From Bog-473 sp963721585 (GTDB taxonomy: Bacteria; Actinomycetota; Acidimicrobiia; Acidimicrobiales; RAAP-2): a stretch of 64,000 nt of DNA. The translations under genes and the position numbers were made by a program. Below are positions 52,142 to 61,092 of the stretch, one piece after another. The stretch is taken from the NCBI GenBank assembly GCA_963721585.1, contig CAVRJN010000009.1, forward strand, positions 1 to 64,000, written 5' to 3'. The notes beneath the pieces were generated by a model. The model saw nothing but the letters and a program-made list of their open reading frames with translations. It made no database searches and had not been told where the DNA came from. Positions within the stretch are counted from its first letter, which is position 1. Each line of letters begins with the position of its first letter.

Positions 52142-52873
52142 ATGGGTTCGATCGTATGGGACCGAGAAACCGCCGAGGTCTATGACGCGACCTACGCCTA
52201 CGAGTCCGTTCCATCGGTTGTCGACCCCATGGTGGACTTCCTGGTGGAATTCGCGGGCGGCAGCCCCGTACTTGAATTCGCCGTTGGTACTGGGCGCATC
52301 GCCCTCCCCTTGAGTGCCCGCGGTGTACCGGTGTGTGGGATCGAGCTATCTCCGCACATGGTCGAGCAGCTTCAGAGAAAACCGGGCGCTGATGCGATCA
52401 CGGTGGTCATCGGCGATATGGCCAAAGAACGCCTGCCAGGCAGTTTCGATCTGGTCTACGTGGTGGCCAACTCGATCATGAACCTCACCACCCAAGAGGA
52501 ACAGGTGGGGGTGTTTGCGAACGCAGCGGCGCATCTCGCTCCGGGTGGCCATTTCGTGGTCGAACTGATCGTCCCCCAGCTCCGCCGAGCGCCGCCCTCT
52601 GAGCTCGGCCGGATCTTCAAGATGGAACCAAACCATGTGGGGATTGAGACCTTTGATGATGTCGTGAACCAGGTGGCCTGGTCCCATCACTGGAAGGTGG
52701 TCGACGGCCGCTTCGTCCATCATTCTGCGCCGTACCGATACATCTGGCCCTCGGAGCTGGTGCTCATGGCGAAGATGGCGGGCATGGACCTTGAGGACCG
52801 GTGGGGAGGCTGGGACCGATCCGCGTTCACGTCGGACAGCGTGAAGCAGGTCGCGCTCTTCGCAATGCCGTAA
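52142..52873 (+). CDS. Class I SAM-dependent methyltransferase
   Basis: 243 residues. YDATYAYESVPSVVDPMVDF at the start, motif I VLEFAVGTGRIALPLSARG, VCGIELSPHMVEQLQRKPGA, and FDLVYVVANSIMNLTTQEEQ. This subgroup is common in actinobacteria and often lies beside deaminase or acetyltransferase genes. Substrate unknown. Confidence 0.83.
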   Translation: MGSIVWDRETAEVYDATYAYESVPSVVDPMVDFLVEFAGGSPVLEFAVGTGRIALPLSARGVPVCGIELSPHMVEQLQRKPGADAITVVIGDMAKERLPGSFDLVYVVANSIMNLTTQEEQVGVFANAAAHLAPGGHFVVELIVPQLRRAPPSELGRIFKMEPNHVGIETFDDVVNQVAWSHHWKVVDGRFVHHSAPYRYIWPSELVLMAKMAGMDLEDRWGGWDRSAFTSDSVKQVALFAMP

Positions 52874-53010
52874 GGAGGTATCCAAAGATCTCCTGAGGCT
52901 GGCAATTCATCCTCGGGTAAAAAGAGGTGACCCAAACGCCGGAGCGCGGATCCCAGAACGAAGGATGACCGCGACTTCGCACGATAGTAGCGGCCCCGCC
53001 AGTCAAAGAC

Positions 53011-53050
53011 GACCCTCATCCGACCCTCATCCGACCCTCAGGCGAGGGTC
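53011..53050 (+). repeat. Three GACCCTC repeats ending in a perfect palindrome
   Basis: GACCCTCATCC occurs at 53011-53021 and 53022-53032, followed by GACCCTC-AGGC-GAGGGTC at 53033-53050, a perfect 7-bp hairpin. The 18-bp palindrome is very close to the one in the MerR-PP2C promoter at 55102-55119. The gap 52874-53306 holds this and a 23-bp duplication, with no gene recognised. Confidence 0.7.
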
Positions 53051-53123
53051 GCAGTTAGTCGATGCGAACGTAGCAATGCTGCCGGCCGTCGGTCATCACA
53101 ACTTACAGTTCATTCGCATCCTC

Positions 53124-53169
53124 CTTGATTGGCTGTTCCTGTCCGTCTTGATTGGCTGTTCCTGTCCGT
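53124..53169 (+). repeat. Perfect tandem duplication of a 23-bp unit
   Basis: The 23 bases at 53124-53146 (starting CTTGATTGGC) are repeated exactly at 53147-53169. Non-coding location between a methyltransferase and a TIGR03086-type gene. Probably a recent slippage product. Confidence 0.9.
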
Positions 53170-53306
53170 CCATGGGGCCGAGCGTGAATCCAGCGACCGC
53201 AGCGGCTCCATCTGCGAAAGATTTCGACATCCCCGACAGAGCTTCAGAAGAGAGACAGGACTCGTCGCAAGGAAAGAGCGACCCTGTTCGCCGAAGGGAC
53301 TTCGGA

Positions 53307-53909
53307 CTATGTATTCGGGCTCCAGTTTGAGTCACGGCCCAGCCGGGCGAGCAATTTGGACTGTACGTCCGATTCGGTTGCCACCGGTCGACTGCTGGCG
53401 TACATACCAGTTCTCGGCAGGAATTCGTCGTCAGGGGGCAAGCGTTCCAAGAAGGTGCTGCACAGATCCGCATCGAAGATGACGTCGTGACCGGCAGCCC
53501 GACCGAGGTCCCAGGTGTGGATGAGGACTTCGAGGCTCAGAGACGGGACGAGTCGAGCAGCGTCAATCTGGGACGGCGGATTGTTTCCCACCGCAGGAAC
53601 GTCGACGACGCCGTCGAAGAGACCCGGTCGGTACAGCAGTTGATCGAGTGCGAAATAAGTGGCTGTCCACCGGCCCACGGGATCCTTCGGCCGTTGTGGC
53701 TTAGCCTCCAGCGGCCGAAGTAAGAGCACATCATGGAAGCCAATGACATGCTCAAGAACACCTCTGGCGTCCCACTCACTGCACGGGGACGGCGCGTGCC
53801 AGTGATCACCGACAGCCCGGACCTGCTCCCCGAACGTTACACAGACCCTTCGATGGCGGTTTGCCACTTCGCCAAAGTCGTCCAGCACTGAACTCTCCGC
53901 ATCCATCAT
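53307..53909 (-). CDS. TIGR03086-type metal-binding protein (MDMPI-like)
   Basis: 200 residues. PSPCSEWDARGVLEHVIGFH near residue 40, LSLEVLIHTWDLGRAAGHDV near 125 and a C-terminal DVQSKLLARLGRDSNW are the family signatures, with three His-type metal ligands. Role unknown; relatives use mycothiol. It is the third thiol-enzyme-like gene in this block after 42246 and 50828. Confidence 0.83.
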   Translation of the reverse strand: MMDAESSVLDDFGEVANRHRRVCVTFGEQVRAVGDHWHAPSPCSEWDARGVLEHVIGFHDVLLLRPLEAKPQRPKDPVGRWTATYFALDQLLYRPGLFDGVVDVPAVGNNPPSQIDAARLVPSLSLEVLIHTWDLGRAAGHDVIFDADLCSTFLERLPPDDEFLPRTGMYASSRPVATESDVQSKLLARLGRDSNWSPNT

Positions 53910-54009
53910 TTCATTCTCGTCCGGTCAATGCGGGTCCCCCGATACGGCGGGACCGCCACGGTTACAGCCGACCAGCTGCTGACTCGCTCATGCGCCGATC
54001 CTGAAGCCA

Positions 54010-55077
54010 TCAAGCAGCCACCTCACCGACCACGACAGAGACATTGTCGCGGCCCCCATGGGCAATGGCGCCGTCGATCAGATTGTCAACCATGTCGGTC
54101 ACGTCTCCGCCTGACGCAATGACATTGGCGATTTCCTCGCGGGAGAGCTCGTTGAATAGGCCGTCGGTACAAACGACGAGTCGATCTCCTGCTTCGACGG
54201 CCAGTGTTCTGCTATCGATTTCGACGTCGGACCCGACGCCCAGAGCTCGGGTGAGAACCCCGTAATGGGGGTGCTCAGTTGCATCCTCTTCTCGTAGCTC
54301 GCCACGCTGGATGAGTTCGGCCGTGACGCTGTGGTCCTGGGTCAGTTGGGTCAGAGTGTCGTCGTGCCAGAGGTAGGCCCGGCTGTCGCCCACATTGACG
54401 AGCGCAAGGCGTCCGTCCGCGAGGAGTCCTGCGACACAGATCGTAGTGCCCATGCCCTCGAGCCCCGGCTGGGCCAACGCCCGCTCTCGGATCGCCCAGT
54501 TCGCCGCACGTAGCGCGGCTTGGAGCTCGACTGCTGATCGGCCAGTGAAGACCGCAGGGATCACACTCGCGGCCGCATTCGCTGCGATCTCGCCGCCGGG
54601 ATGGCCGCCCATTCCGTCGGCGACGAGCGCAAGTCGCTCATTGGTCACGATGGCGTCTTCGTTGTTCTCGCGTAACTGGCCGACGTCGCTGCGTCCTGCG
54701 CTTCGCAGAGTGATCATGAACTTCTCCTTGGAGTCTGAGTCAACAGTCGGGATACGTGTGTCCTGGCTCACCGTAAAGAGGTGGCGTGCAAGGGTGAGGG
54801 CACTTTGGCGGTGATCCGCGTTGGTGTGGAGCTGTCTCTCCCAGGCATCGAGCCGCTCCCGGGATGGTCGACGCATGAAGTCGCGAATGTCTGCGAGCGG
54901 CACGTCGGCTTGTCGTAGGGCATCAAGCCCTTGGGCATCGGCCAGCTGCCCTGGCGAGTAATAGCGGTATCCCGAAACCGGGTCCACCGCGGCAGGGGCG
55001 AGTAGACCTTCGGCGGCGTACGTCCTGAGCCGTTTTGCTGAGAGACCCGAGCGCTCGGAGAACTCACCTATTGCCAT
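54010..55077 (-). CDS. MerR-type regulator fused to a PP2C serine/threonine phosphatase
   Basis: About 355 residues. Residues 1-~110 are a MerR module: IGEFSERSGLSAKRLRTYAA, DPVSGYRYYSPGQL, a coiled-coil dimer helix RRPSRERLDAWERQLHTNAD. Residues ~125-350 are a full PP2C: SDVGQLRENNEDAI, LVADGMGGHPGGEIAANAAA, LVNVGDSRAYLW, VVCTDGLFNELSREEI and GGRDNVSVVVGE, with all metal-binding Asp residues. The ATG at 55077 is chosen because the earlier ATG at 55101 overlaps the promoter's -10 box. The fusion links a one-component regulator to protein dephosphorylation. Confidence 0.86.
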   Translation of the reverse strand: MAIGEFSERSGLSAKRLRTYAAEGLLAPAAVDPVSGYRYYSPGQLADAQGLDALRQADVPLADIRDFMRRPSRERLDAWERQLHTNADHRQSALTLARHLFTVSQDTRIPTVDSDSKEKFMITLRSAGRSDVGQLRENNEDAIVTNERLALVADGMGGHPGGEIAANAAASVIPAVFTGRSAVELQAALRAANWAIRERALAQPGLEGMGTTICVAGLLADGRLALVNVGDSRAYLWHDDTLTQLTQDHSVTAELIQRGELREEDATEHPHYGVLTRALGVGSDVEIDSRTLAVEAGDRLVVCTDGLFNELSREEIANVIASGGDVTDMVDNLIDGAIAHGGRDNVSVVVGEVAA

Positions 55078-55096
55078 AAGATTGTCCACAAACTGA

Positions 55097-55127
55097 AGCA
55101 TGACCCCTCACCGAGGGTCAGAGTCAA
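55097..55127 (-). promoter_or_regulatory. MerR-type promoter with operator in a 19-bp spacer
   Basis: On the minus strand: -35 TTGACT (55127-55122), a 19-bp spacer holding the 18-bp palindrome GACCCTC-GGT-GAGGGGTC (55102-55119), and a -10-like CATGCT (55102-55097). Long spacers with a dyad are the classic layout of promoters controlled by MerR-family proteins. Autoregulation by the fused MerR-PP2C gene is inferred. Confidence 0.6.
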
Positions 55128-55188
55128 GTGGGTCGATTGGACTTGCTACTTGCCCTAGTACATGGAGCAGCGCGGCTCGACGCACGAC

Positions 55189-56874
55189 TCAACCGGCGTC
55201 GGCGGAGCGCACGAGCAACGTGGCTCCGCACCCTGGCGCATGGATGGTCCGGACCGGAACCCAGCCGCCGCGGATCAACTCCTTGTAACTCGAGGTGAAC
55301 CCTTGCAGGTTCAACCCCTCCTTCGTCCAGACGTACCAGAGGCGATGGTAAGCCGCCGTATCATCGACCCACCGAGCCAACCTATTGCTCCCCGCGTTGT
55401 CGCCGGGCGCGATGAAGACGTTCGGGTCGGTACTCACCGGGGCGAAACCTGTAAGCCATTGCGACCCAAACTCGATCCGGAGAGGGTTGTCCTCATAGTA
55501 TGCCCACGGATAAACCGCCCATTCGTTCACGAAAACGTGGTCGCCTGGTTGTTCGACGTGGTGGAGCTTGGTAGCGAGTACCGGAACGTCGACGCTGGGA
55601 TAGGCAGTGGCCTGACGGATGACATGTTGAATGAACAGCCCCGCCGCCAGAAGCGACACCAACCCGAGGGCCGACATCGCCACCGGGCCCACCCACGCGG
55701 TGGACATTCGCTTCAACGCAGAGTTCAACTCTGCGAGCAGTTGGTTGGCACCGGAGGCCAAGAGCAGGAGCAGCGGCGGGTAGAGGTACTCGTCGGTACG
55801 ACCAGTACCCAGCGGGGCCAGCCGTGCTGCACTGGCCAAGAAGGCGACCAGCACCGCGATGGCAGGACCGAGCATGGAGCGATCGCGGCGCAGTGCCACC
55901 ACTGACAGCGACGCCCACACGAGGACGAGGAGAAGCCCGAACCCCGAAATGCCGTATACGCCGTTGGGCTCGCGCACGAGGTGAACGAGAAGTCTGGTCG
56001 CCGAGCGGACCGACGACGTGAGGAAGGTGTCAAGTGACGAGTGTTGGATGAAGTAACCCGTCCAAAAGGTGGTGAGGGCCGGCGAGATGTGGGAATAGAA
56101 GACGGCGGCGATCGTGCCGCAGACGGCCGCCGCCGCCGCTGCCGCTGCCAGCACGCGCCGAAGGGCAGGACGGTCGGGCACAGCAACGATGGCCAGGGCC
56201 GCCCAGAGGCCGAGGATCAACACCGCGACGGATGCCGACATGAAGAAGGCACCGGCCGAGGCCACCACGAACGCGAGCAACGGTCCCCGCACGGGTCGTC
56301 GCCGGGCCGCCTCGGCCAGAGCAAGCAGGAGGCACGAAAGGAGGAAGTCGAACGGGTACTCCTTGACCCGGGTCGAATACTCCACGCAGATGAGGCTGGC
56401 GCACACCAGCACGGTTACCCCGAGCGCCACACAGCGACCGAGCTTGAAATAGCGGGCGAGAAAGAAGATCGCGGGCACGGCGGCAACGCCACAGACGAAA
56501 TCCGGAAGTTGGAACCACCACGTAGTGCGGGGTCCAAGGATCATCCACGTGCGTTCGACTACTCCGGCCCCGGGTGCAGTCACCCACATGTGCCAGGCCG
56601 TGCCGAGACCGACCCTGGACGACAGCGCTGTCCAGGCGTCGTCCATGTATAGGCCGGTGCTGGCGAAGCCTCTGGCTCGGATGATCGCGCCAAAGATCGT
56701 CAGGATCAGCAGGACTGCGATTGTCCACGCCTCCCATTGCCTGTCACGAGAAGCAGTACCAAGGATCCCGGTGGGCTGCACCTCGGCGGCTGCCCCCGAA
56801 GTGGGCCCGCTAGGTGGCGTACCGTCGAATCCTCCCTCGACGGTAGCTCCGACGTCTGATCGCGATTCAGTCAC
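55189..56874 (-). CDS. Polytopic membrane protein, glycosyltransferase (GT39-like)
   Basis: 561 residues with about ten transmembrane helices. After an acidic N-terminal tail, GLYMDDAWTALSSRVGLGTA carries an Asp-Asp pair in the first outer loop, typical of GT-C transferases that use lipid-linked sugars. A C-terminal soluble domain (~430-560) faces outside. It probably glycosylates envelope components. GTG start. Confidence 0.72.
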   Translation of the reverse strand: MTESRSDVGATVEGGFDGTPPSGPTSGAAAEVQPTGILGTASRDRQWEAWTIAVLLILTIFGAIIRARGFASTGLYMDDAWTALSSRVGLGTAWHMWVTAPGAGVVERTWMILGPRTTWWFQLPDFVCGVAAVPAIFFLARYFKLGRCVALGVTVLVCASLICVEYSTRVKEYPFDFLLSCLLLALAEAARRRPVRGPLLAFVVASAGAFFMSASVAVLILGLWAALAIVAVPDRPALRRVLAAAAAAAAVCGTIAAVFYSHISPALTTFWTGYFIQHSSLDTFLTSSVRSATRLLVHLVREPNGVYGISGFGLLLVLVWASLSVVALRRDRSMLGPAIAVLVAFLASAARLAPLGTGRTDEYLYPPLLLLLASGANQLLAELNSALKRMSTAWVGPVAMSALGLVSLLAAGLFIQHVIRQATAYPSVDVPVLATKLHHVEQPGDHVFVNEWAVYPWAYYEDNPLRIEFGSQWLTGFAPVSTDPNVFIAPGDNAGSNRLARWVDDTAAYHRLWYVWTKEGLNLQGFTSSYKELIRGGWVPVRTIHAPGCGATLLVRSADAG

Positions 56875-57090
56875 GTTGGTACATCCAAGGTTACAGCAGC
56901 ACCGAAATCAAGCGATGGGGTACATGTAGGCCCGCCCTGACGATTCGGGTTCGATGCGTCGTTAGCTTGTGATCATGCAATCTTCATCAAGAAAACCAGT
57001 GGCACGGAGTGACCGATATCCTGCGCACAACGCCGGAGTGGTCCTCTGCTTGACCGATCCGGCCATCTCGTAGAACGTACTACCAACCCT

Positions 57091-57318
57091 ATCCCCAAGG
57101 TGCCTGCTTGAGACTGCCTCAGACGCTGAGGTTCGTCCGTAGCGTTTAGAGGTCCCTGTCGAGATCGCTCTAGTAGTGCCTGCCGCCGGTCCGTCCCGGG
57201 TGGCTTTCGTTCGAAGAGCGTCCCGCCGGGGCTTCGCCGTGGAGTGGCTCAAGAGAGTATCGAGCACTGACAGTCCACAAGCGGAAGTCCCCTCCGTGGT
57301 TCCATCACACACGGCGGT
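57091..57318 (+). mobile_element. Relic of an IS110-family non-coding end, transposase lost
   Basis: On the plus strand this region aligns along its length with the non-coding end of the IS110 element at 44731-44958, with many substitutions. Hairpins remain at 57117-57131 (CCTCAG-ACG-CTGAGG) and 57182-57204. Immediately after it, where a transposase should start, no IS110 protein sequence is found. The rest of the gap 56875-57396 shows nothing else. Confidence 0.75.
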
Positions 57319-57396
57319 GGCCCGACCCGGCATGCATAGAGGTTGCACTAGACAACCTGACCGGACCCGTAGGAAAAGGCGGGAGCCAGGCGCGGT

Positions 57397-58992
57397 TCAA
57401 GGTTTGCACGGCGCTATCGCCGGTAGACCCTCCGCACGATACTTGCGGTAGAGCACAGGTGTGAAAACAGTGAGCCGGTCTTGGCGAGCTTCCTCGAATC
57501 CGTCCCACGACGTGACCTTTGCGTTGAACACCAGATACGCGAGCTCGCCGTACAACGCATAGCAGCCCTGTTGCGAGGCGGGAATACGGTCAAGGTTCAC
57601 GACCAGACGGGCGCCGATCGTGAGGTGCGTGTCCCACTTCCTGGCATTGGTCACCCCGGCCTGTGACGCGAGCACGACCTGGCCCGCAAGGGCGACCAGG
57701 ACCACGCCGACAACGATCCGACGCCCGACCAGAGAGGCCCGATCACCGGAAACAGGGAATTCAACCCACGCGTACGAGACAAGGGCCACGAGAATGATCA
57801 GATTCGCCATGGTGTAGGTCGATGAAGGCGCCGTGGCTGTCAGGAACTGGACACGACCCGCTGCGACGAGGGTGTCGCACAACAACCCGAAGCAGATCAG
57901 AGCCACGGGAAGGCACGATCGGCCGTCGGCCCTGTGCCGGATCGACCGGATGGTGACGATGACTGCTACGACGAGCAGCGCCGCGCCCAGCAGACCGTTG
58001 AGCCACAAGGTGCTCTCGTTTGCATTAGGCACGACCTCCCCGATGTTGACGAGAACGAACTCGATCAAGCGCCACGGGTGCGCAAGCACGTAACTCGTGA
58101 CGGATCCAGAACAGGAAAACTGGAAGCCGCTCGCGGTGTTGCAGCCCAGCAAGAAGAACGTATAGCCCCAGAGCGCCGCTATCACCGTGCCGACCGCTGC
58201 GCCGATCCAGACGAGCACTTGCAATCTTTTGCGTCGGTCCCACTCCGACGGATGTCGTGGCGAGGTCCAGAGGAGGCATACGAGGCCGACCGGCCACAGA
58301 CACAAGCCGTGGACGAAGGAGAACGATGCCAGCACGGCGGTCAGAACGGCGAACACGAACGCTGTGGTTGACCGGCCCCACGTGGTGAGGAGACCGATCA
58401 TGACAATGAGGAAAAGCACAATCAGGTACCACGCCACCTGGAACCCCCAGAGTGCATTGTTCCAGTCGGCGAGGCTGAACCAGATGAGCCCCAGGACGAG
58501 AACCGCGAAGGGCGTGAGGGGGCGGCGCGCGTAGGCCCGGAGGAGTACGAGGTACACAATAAAACTGACAATGAACGTGGCGACGCTGAGCGCGTTGAGC
58601 ACACGTAGGTCGTCATGAGCCCAGACGCCGGTGGCGACATAGACGAGGTTGGGCACGAGCATCCGGTTCTCGTCGTGAAGCGCCCAAAGCGATCCGAACG
58701 AGAGATGTCCGGACACCGCGGAATGAAGAAGCGGAATCTCACTCCAGTCGTCTTCAAACGGGACGTTGAGGGCGTAATGTGCGACGAACGCGGTGTACGC
58801 GCCTGCGATCACAAGGACGACACCGACGACTGCCAGCTGGCGGAGACTTGGCCGCCGTACGCGTCGCCTGAACCATTCCTCCGCGGACCAGCGAGGGCCG
58901 GGCGGGTTCTCGGCCGCCAAAATCGGAACGTCGAGTACGGGCGATGCAGCACGCCAACGAGAGAATTCGGGTCCCGAGCTCTTCGTGGTCAT
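57397..58992 (-). CDS. Polytopic membrane protein, possible GT-C-type glycosyltransferase
   Basis: About 531 residues with ten or more transmembrane helices. The first outer loop NVPFEDDWSEIPLLHSAVSG has the acidic Glu-Asp-Asp expected of GT-C enzymes. LADWNNALWGFQVAWYLIVL, SFVHGLCLWPVGLV and an outward Cys pair (LLGCNTASGFQFSCSG) follow. The start ATG at 58992 has AGGGGGC upstream. With the gene at 55189 it forms an envelope-sugar pair interrupted by an IS110 relic. Confidence 0.68.
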   Translation of the reverse strand: MTTKSSGPEFSRWRAASPVLDVPILAAENPPGPRWSAEEWFRRRVRRPSLRQLAVVGVVLVIAGAYTAFVAHYALNVPFEDDWSEIPLLHSAVSGHLSFGSLWALHDENRMLVPNLVYVATGVWAHDDLRVLNALSVATFIVSFIVYLVLLRAYARRPLTPFAVLVLGLIWFSLADWNNALWGFQVAWYLIVLFLIVMIGLLTTWGRSTTAFVFAVLTAVLASFSFVHGLCLWPVGLVCLLWTSPRHPSEWDRRKRLQVLVWIGAAVGTVIAALWGYTFFLLGCNTASGFQFSCSGSVTSYVLAHPWRLIEFVLVNIGEVVPNANESTLWLNGLLGAALLVVAVIVTIRSIRHRADGRSCLPVALICFGLLCDTLVAAGRVQFLTATAPSSTYTMANLIILVALVSYAWVEFPVSGDRASLVGRRIVVGVVLVALAGQVVLASQAGVTNARKWDTHLTIGARLVVNLDRIPASQQGCYALYGELAYLVFNAKVTSWDGFEEARQDRLTVFTPVLYRKYRAEGLPAIAPCKP

Positions 58993-59650
58993 AGCGCCCC
59001 CTGAAAATCTAACCGACGTCCGCCGCGCAACCGAGGAAACTGTAGACCCTGGAAATCCGTGTGGTAAGGGCGCAAGACAGCGTGAGCCCAACTTCGACGT
59101 GAGCCGACTGCCGACATCGCAACGCTATAAGCGGCTCCACAAGCGTTGGCAGCTCTGCGAGAAGCAGCTCCCCGACCACCAGGTCCGGATCGACGTGAAG
59201 TTCGTGGCACCGATCAAGGGATCGCCGGCGAAGAAGTACTACCAGTTCACGACCATCGACGACTGCACCCGGCTGCGGGTTCTGCGCATCTGTCCACGTG
59301 AATCAGAAGACGGCCATCCAGATCGCCGCCTACGTCCTCGAGAAGCTGCCGCCCTTTGTCGTCCAGGTCATCCAGACGGACAATGGGTCAGAATTCCGCT
59401 CCTCGTTCCACTACCACCTGCTCGACAAGGGGATCGGGCGCAAGAACATCAAACCGAGGACGCCCCGCCTCAGCGGCAAGGCGGAGAGGTCTCATCGCAT
59501 CGACACCGAGGAGTTCTATCGGCTTCTCGACGGGGCGGCCATAGACGACGCCAAGATCTTCACCCACCAGTTCCACGAGTGGCAGGACGACTACAACTAC
59601 GATCGGCCCCACTGCAGCCTTGGAGGCCAAACCCCCTGCGAGCGACTAAA

Positions 59651-59658
59651 GCAAAAGA
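59651..59658 (+). repeat. Target-site duplication, left copy (GCAAAAGA)
   Basis: The octamer GCAAAAGA directly precedes the left inverted repeat of the ISL3 element and is repeated exactly at 61085-61092. Confidence 0.88.
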
Positions 59659-61084
59659 GGCTCTTCGGATTTCAGCGGGGAGCCACCGCGTCCGGAGGTC
59701 CCCCTGAATTAGGCGAAGGTGCTCCAGGGTTGTGGTGTGAGCCAACTTCCCAGCAGCACCTTCGTCGTTACTGACCCTAGCGAGATCGTGAGGGCCATGG
59801 TGGGTCTCAAAGACGTCCGCGTCCTCGCGTATGTGCGCCGGGGTCCCGGCGTCGAGCTCATGATCGAGCAGGTGACCGGGGAGCTGTCGTGTCCGACGTG
59901 CGGGCAGCGAGCCCAGATCAAAGAGCGCCCGGTCGTGCACTACGTGGACCTGCCCGTCTACGGCACCCCCATGTCGTTGGCCTGGAAGAAGCACCGGCTG
60001 CGCTGTCTAGACCCGAGCTGCCCCAAGAGGTCCTGGGTGCTCGAGGATCACCGGATCGCGGCCAAGAGTTGCTTGTTGACGACCAGGGCGGCCAAGTGGG
60101 CGACGGTCCAGGTGGGAGGCGGCCGGACCGTCTCAGAAGTGGCGGCCGAGCTCTCCTGTGACTGGCACACGGTCAACGACGCCGTGTGCACCTATGGCGA
60201 GGCCCTGCTGGCCGCGGATCGCAAGCGCCTGAACCGCACCACGGCCATCGGCCTCGACGAGACGTCCTTCGTCAAGCTCTCTTCGCGGGTGACGACCGAC
60301 TACGCCACCACGGTGGCCGACGTGGAGAACCACCAGATCATCGAGATCCTCCCCACCCGCAAATACACCGATGTGGCGGGCTGGATCGACAAACAACCCA
60401 AGCCCTGGAAGGAGCGCATCCGCTTCGGGGCCCTCGACATGTCGGCCACCTATGCGGCGGTCTACACGGTCATGTTGCCCAGGGCGGCCCAGGTGGTCGA
60501 CCCCTTCCACGTCATCTCGCTGGCCAATCGCAGCCTCGATGCCGTCCGCCGGCGCGTCCAGACCGAACAGACCGGCCATCGGGGGCGACGCGACGATCCG
60601 CTCTATCGGGCCCGCCGGGTCCTTTTCCGCGGCGAAGAGCACCTCGACACCGCTGCCACCGAACGCCTGTGGTCACTGCTCGCCCTGGGCGATCCCGGGG
60701 CCGAAGTGGCCGTCGCCTATCGGGTCAAGGAGCGCCTTCGCGAGTTCTATCGAACGCGCCACCCCAAGACAGCAGAGGCGATGCTCAGAGAGCTTGAGCA
60801 GCACTGCCGCCGACGCACCATGCCTCCCGAAATCCAGAGGCTCGGACGGACCCTGCACGCCTGGTTCGAAAAGATCGCCAACTTCCACCTGGCCCGGGTG
60901 TCCAACGGCCCCACCGAAGCGCTCAACAACCTGATCAAGCGGATCAAGCGGATCGGCTTCGGATTCCGCAACTTCGAGAACTACCGGATCCGAGCGCTGC
61001 TCTACGCCGGCAAGCCGAACTGGCGCGTCCTGGGCTCGATCGTCGTCCGGTGAGGTCGCAGACCCCGCCAGAATCCGAAGACCC
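59659..61084 (+). mobile_element. Complete ISL3-family insertion sequence
   Basis: 1426 bp. Terminal inverted repeats GGCTCTTCGGATTTCAGCGG (from 59659) and, read inward from the other end, GGGTCTTCGGATTCTGGCGG match at 18 of 22 positions over 22 bp. A perfect 8-bp target duplication flanks them, the size known for ISL3 elements. The single transposase gene is intact, so the element may still be active. It sits inside an IS481-type gene. Confidence 0.9.
59737..61053 (+). CDS. ISL3-family transposase
   Basis: 438 residues. An N-terminal zinc-finger pair CPTCGQRAQ and CLDPSCPKRSW, an HTH (VSEVAAELSCDWHTVNDAV), and the DDE domain with IGLDETSFVKLSS, ALDMSATYAAVY, VVDPFHVISLANRSLD, and the C-terminal SNGPTEALNNLIKRIKRIGF with GFRNFENYRIRALL. 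The GTG at 59737 is favoured over one six codons upstream. No frameshift, unlike its host IS481 gene. Confidence 0.93.
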   Translation: MSQLPSSTFVVTDPSEIVRAMVGLKDVRVLAYVRRGPGVELMIEQVTGELSCPTCGQRAQIKERPVVHYVDLPVYGTPMSLAWKKHRLRCLDPSCPKRSWVLEDHRIAAKSCLLTTRAAKWATVQVGGGRTVSEVAAELSCDWHTVNDAVCTYGEALLAADRKRLNRTTAIGLDETSFVKLSSRVTTDYATTVADVENHQIIEILPTRKYTDVAGWIDKQPKPWKERIRFGALDMSATYAAVYTVMLPRAAQVVDPFHVISLANRSLDAVRRRVQTEQTGHRGRRDDPLYRARRVLFRGEEHLDTAATERLWSLLALGDPGAEVAVAYRVKERLREFYRTRHPKTAEAMLRELEQHCRRRTMPPEIQRLGRTLHAWFEKIANFHLARVSNGPTEALNNLIKRIKRIGFGFRNFENYRIRALLYAGKPNWRVLGSIVVR

Positions 61085-61092
61085 GCAAAAGA
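61085..61092 (+). repeat. Target-site duplication, right copy (GCAAAAGA)
   Basis: Exact copy of 59651-59658 directly after the right inverted repeat of the ISL3 element; the IS481 reading frame continues from here. Confidence 0.88.
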
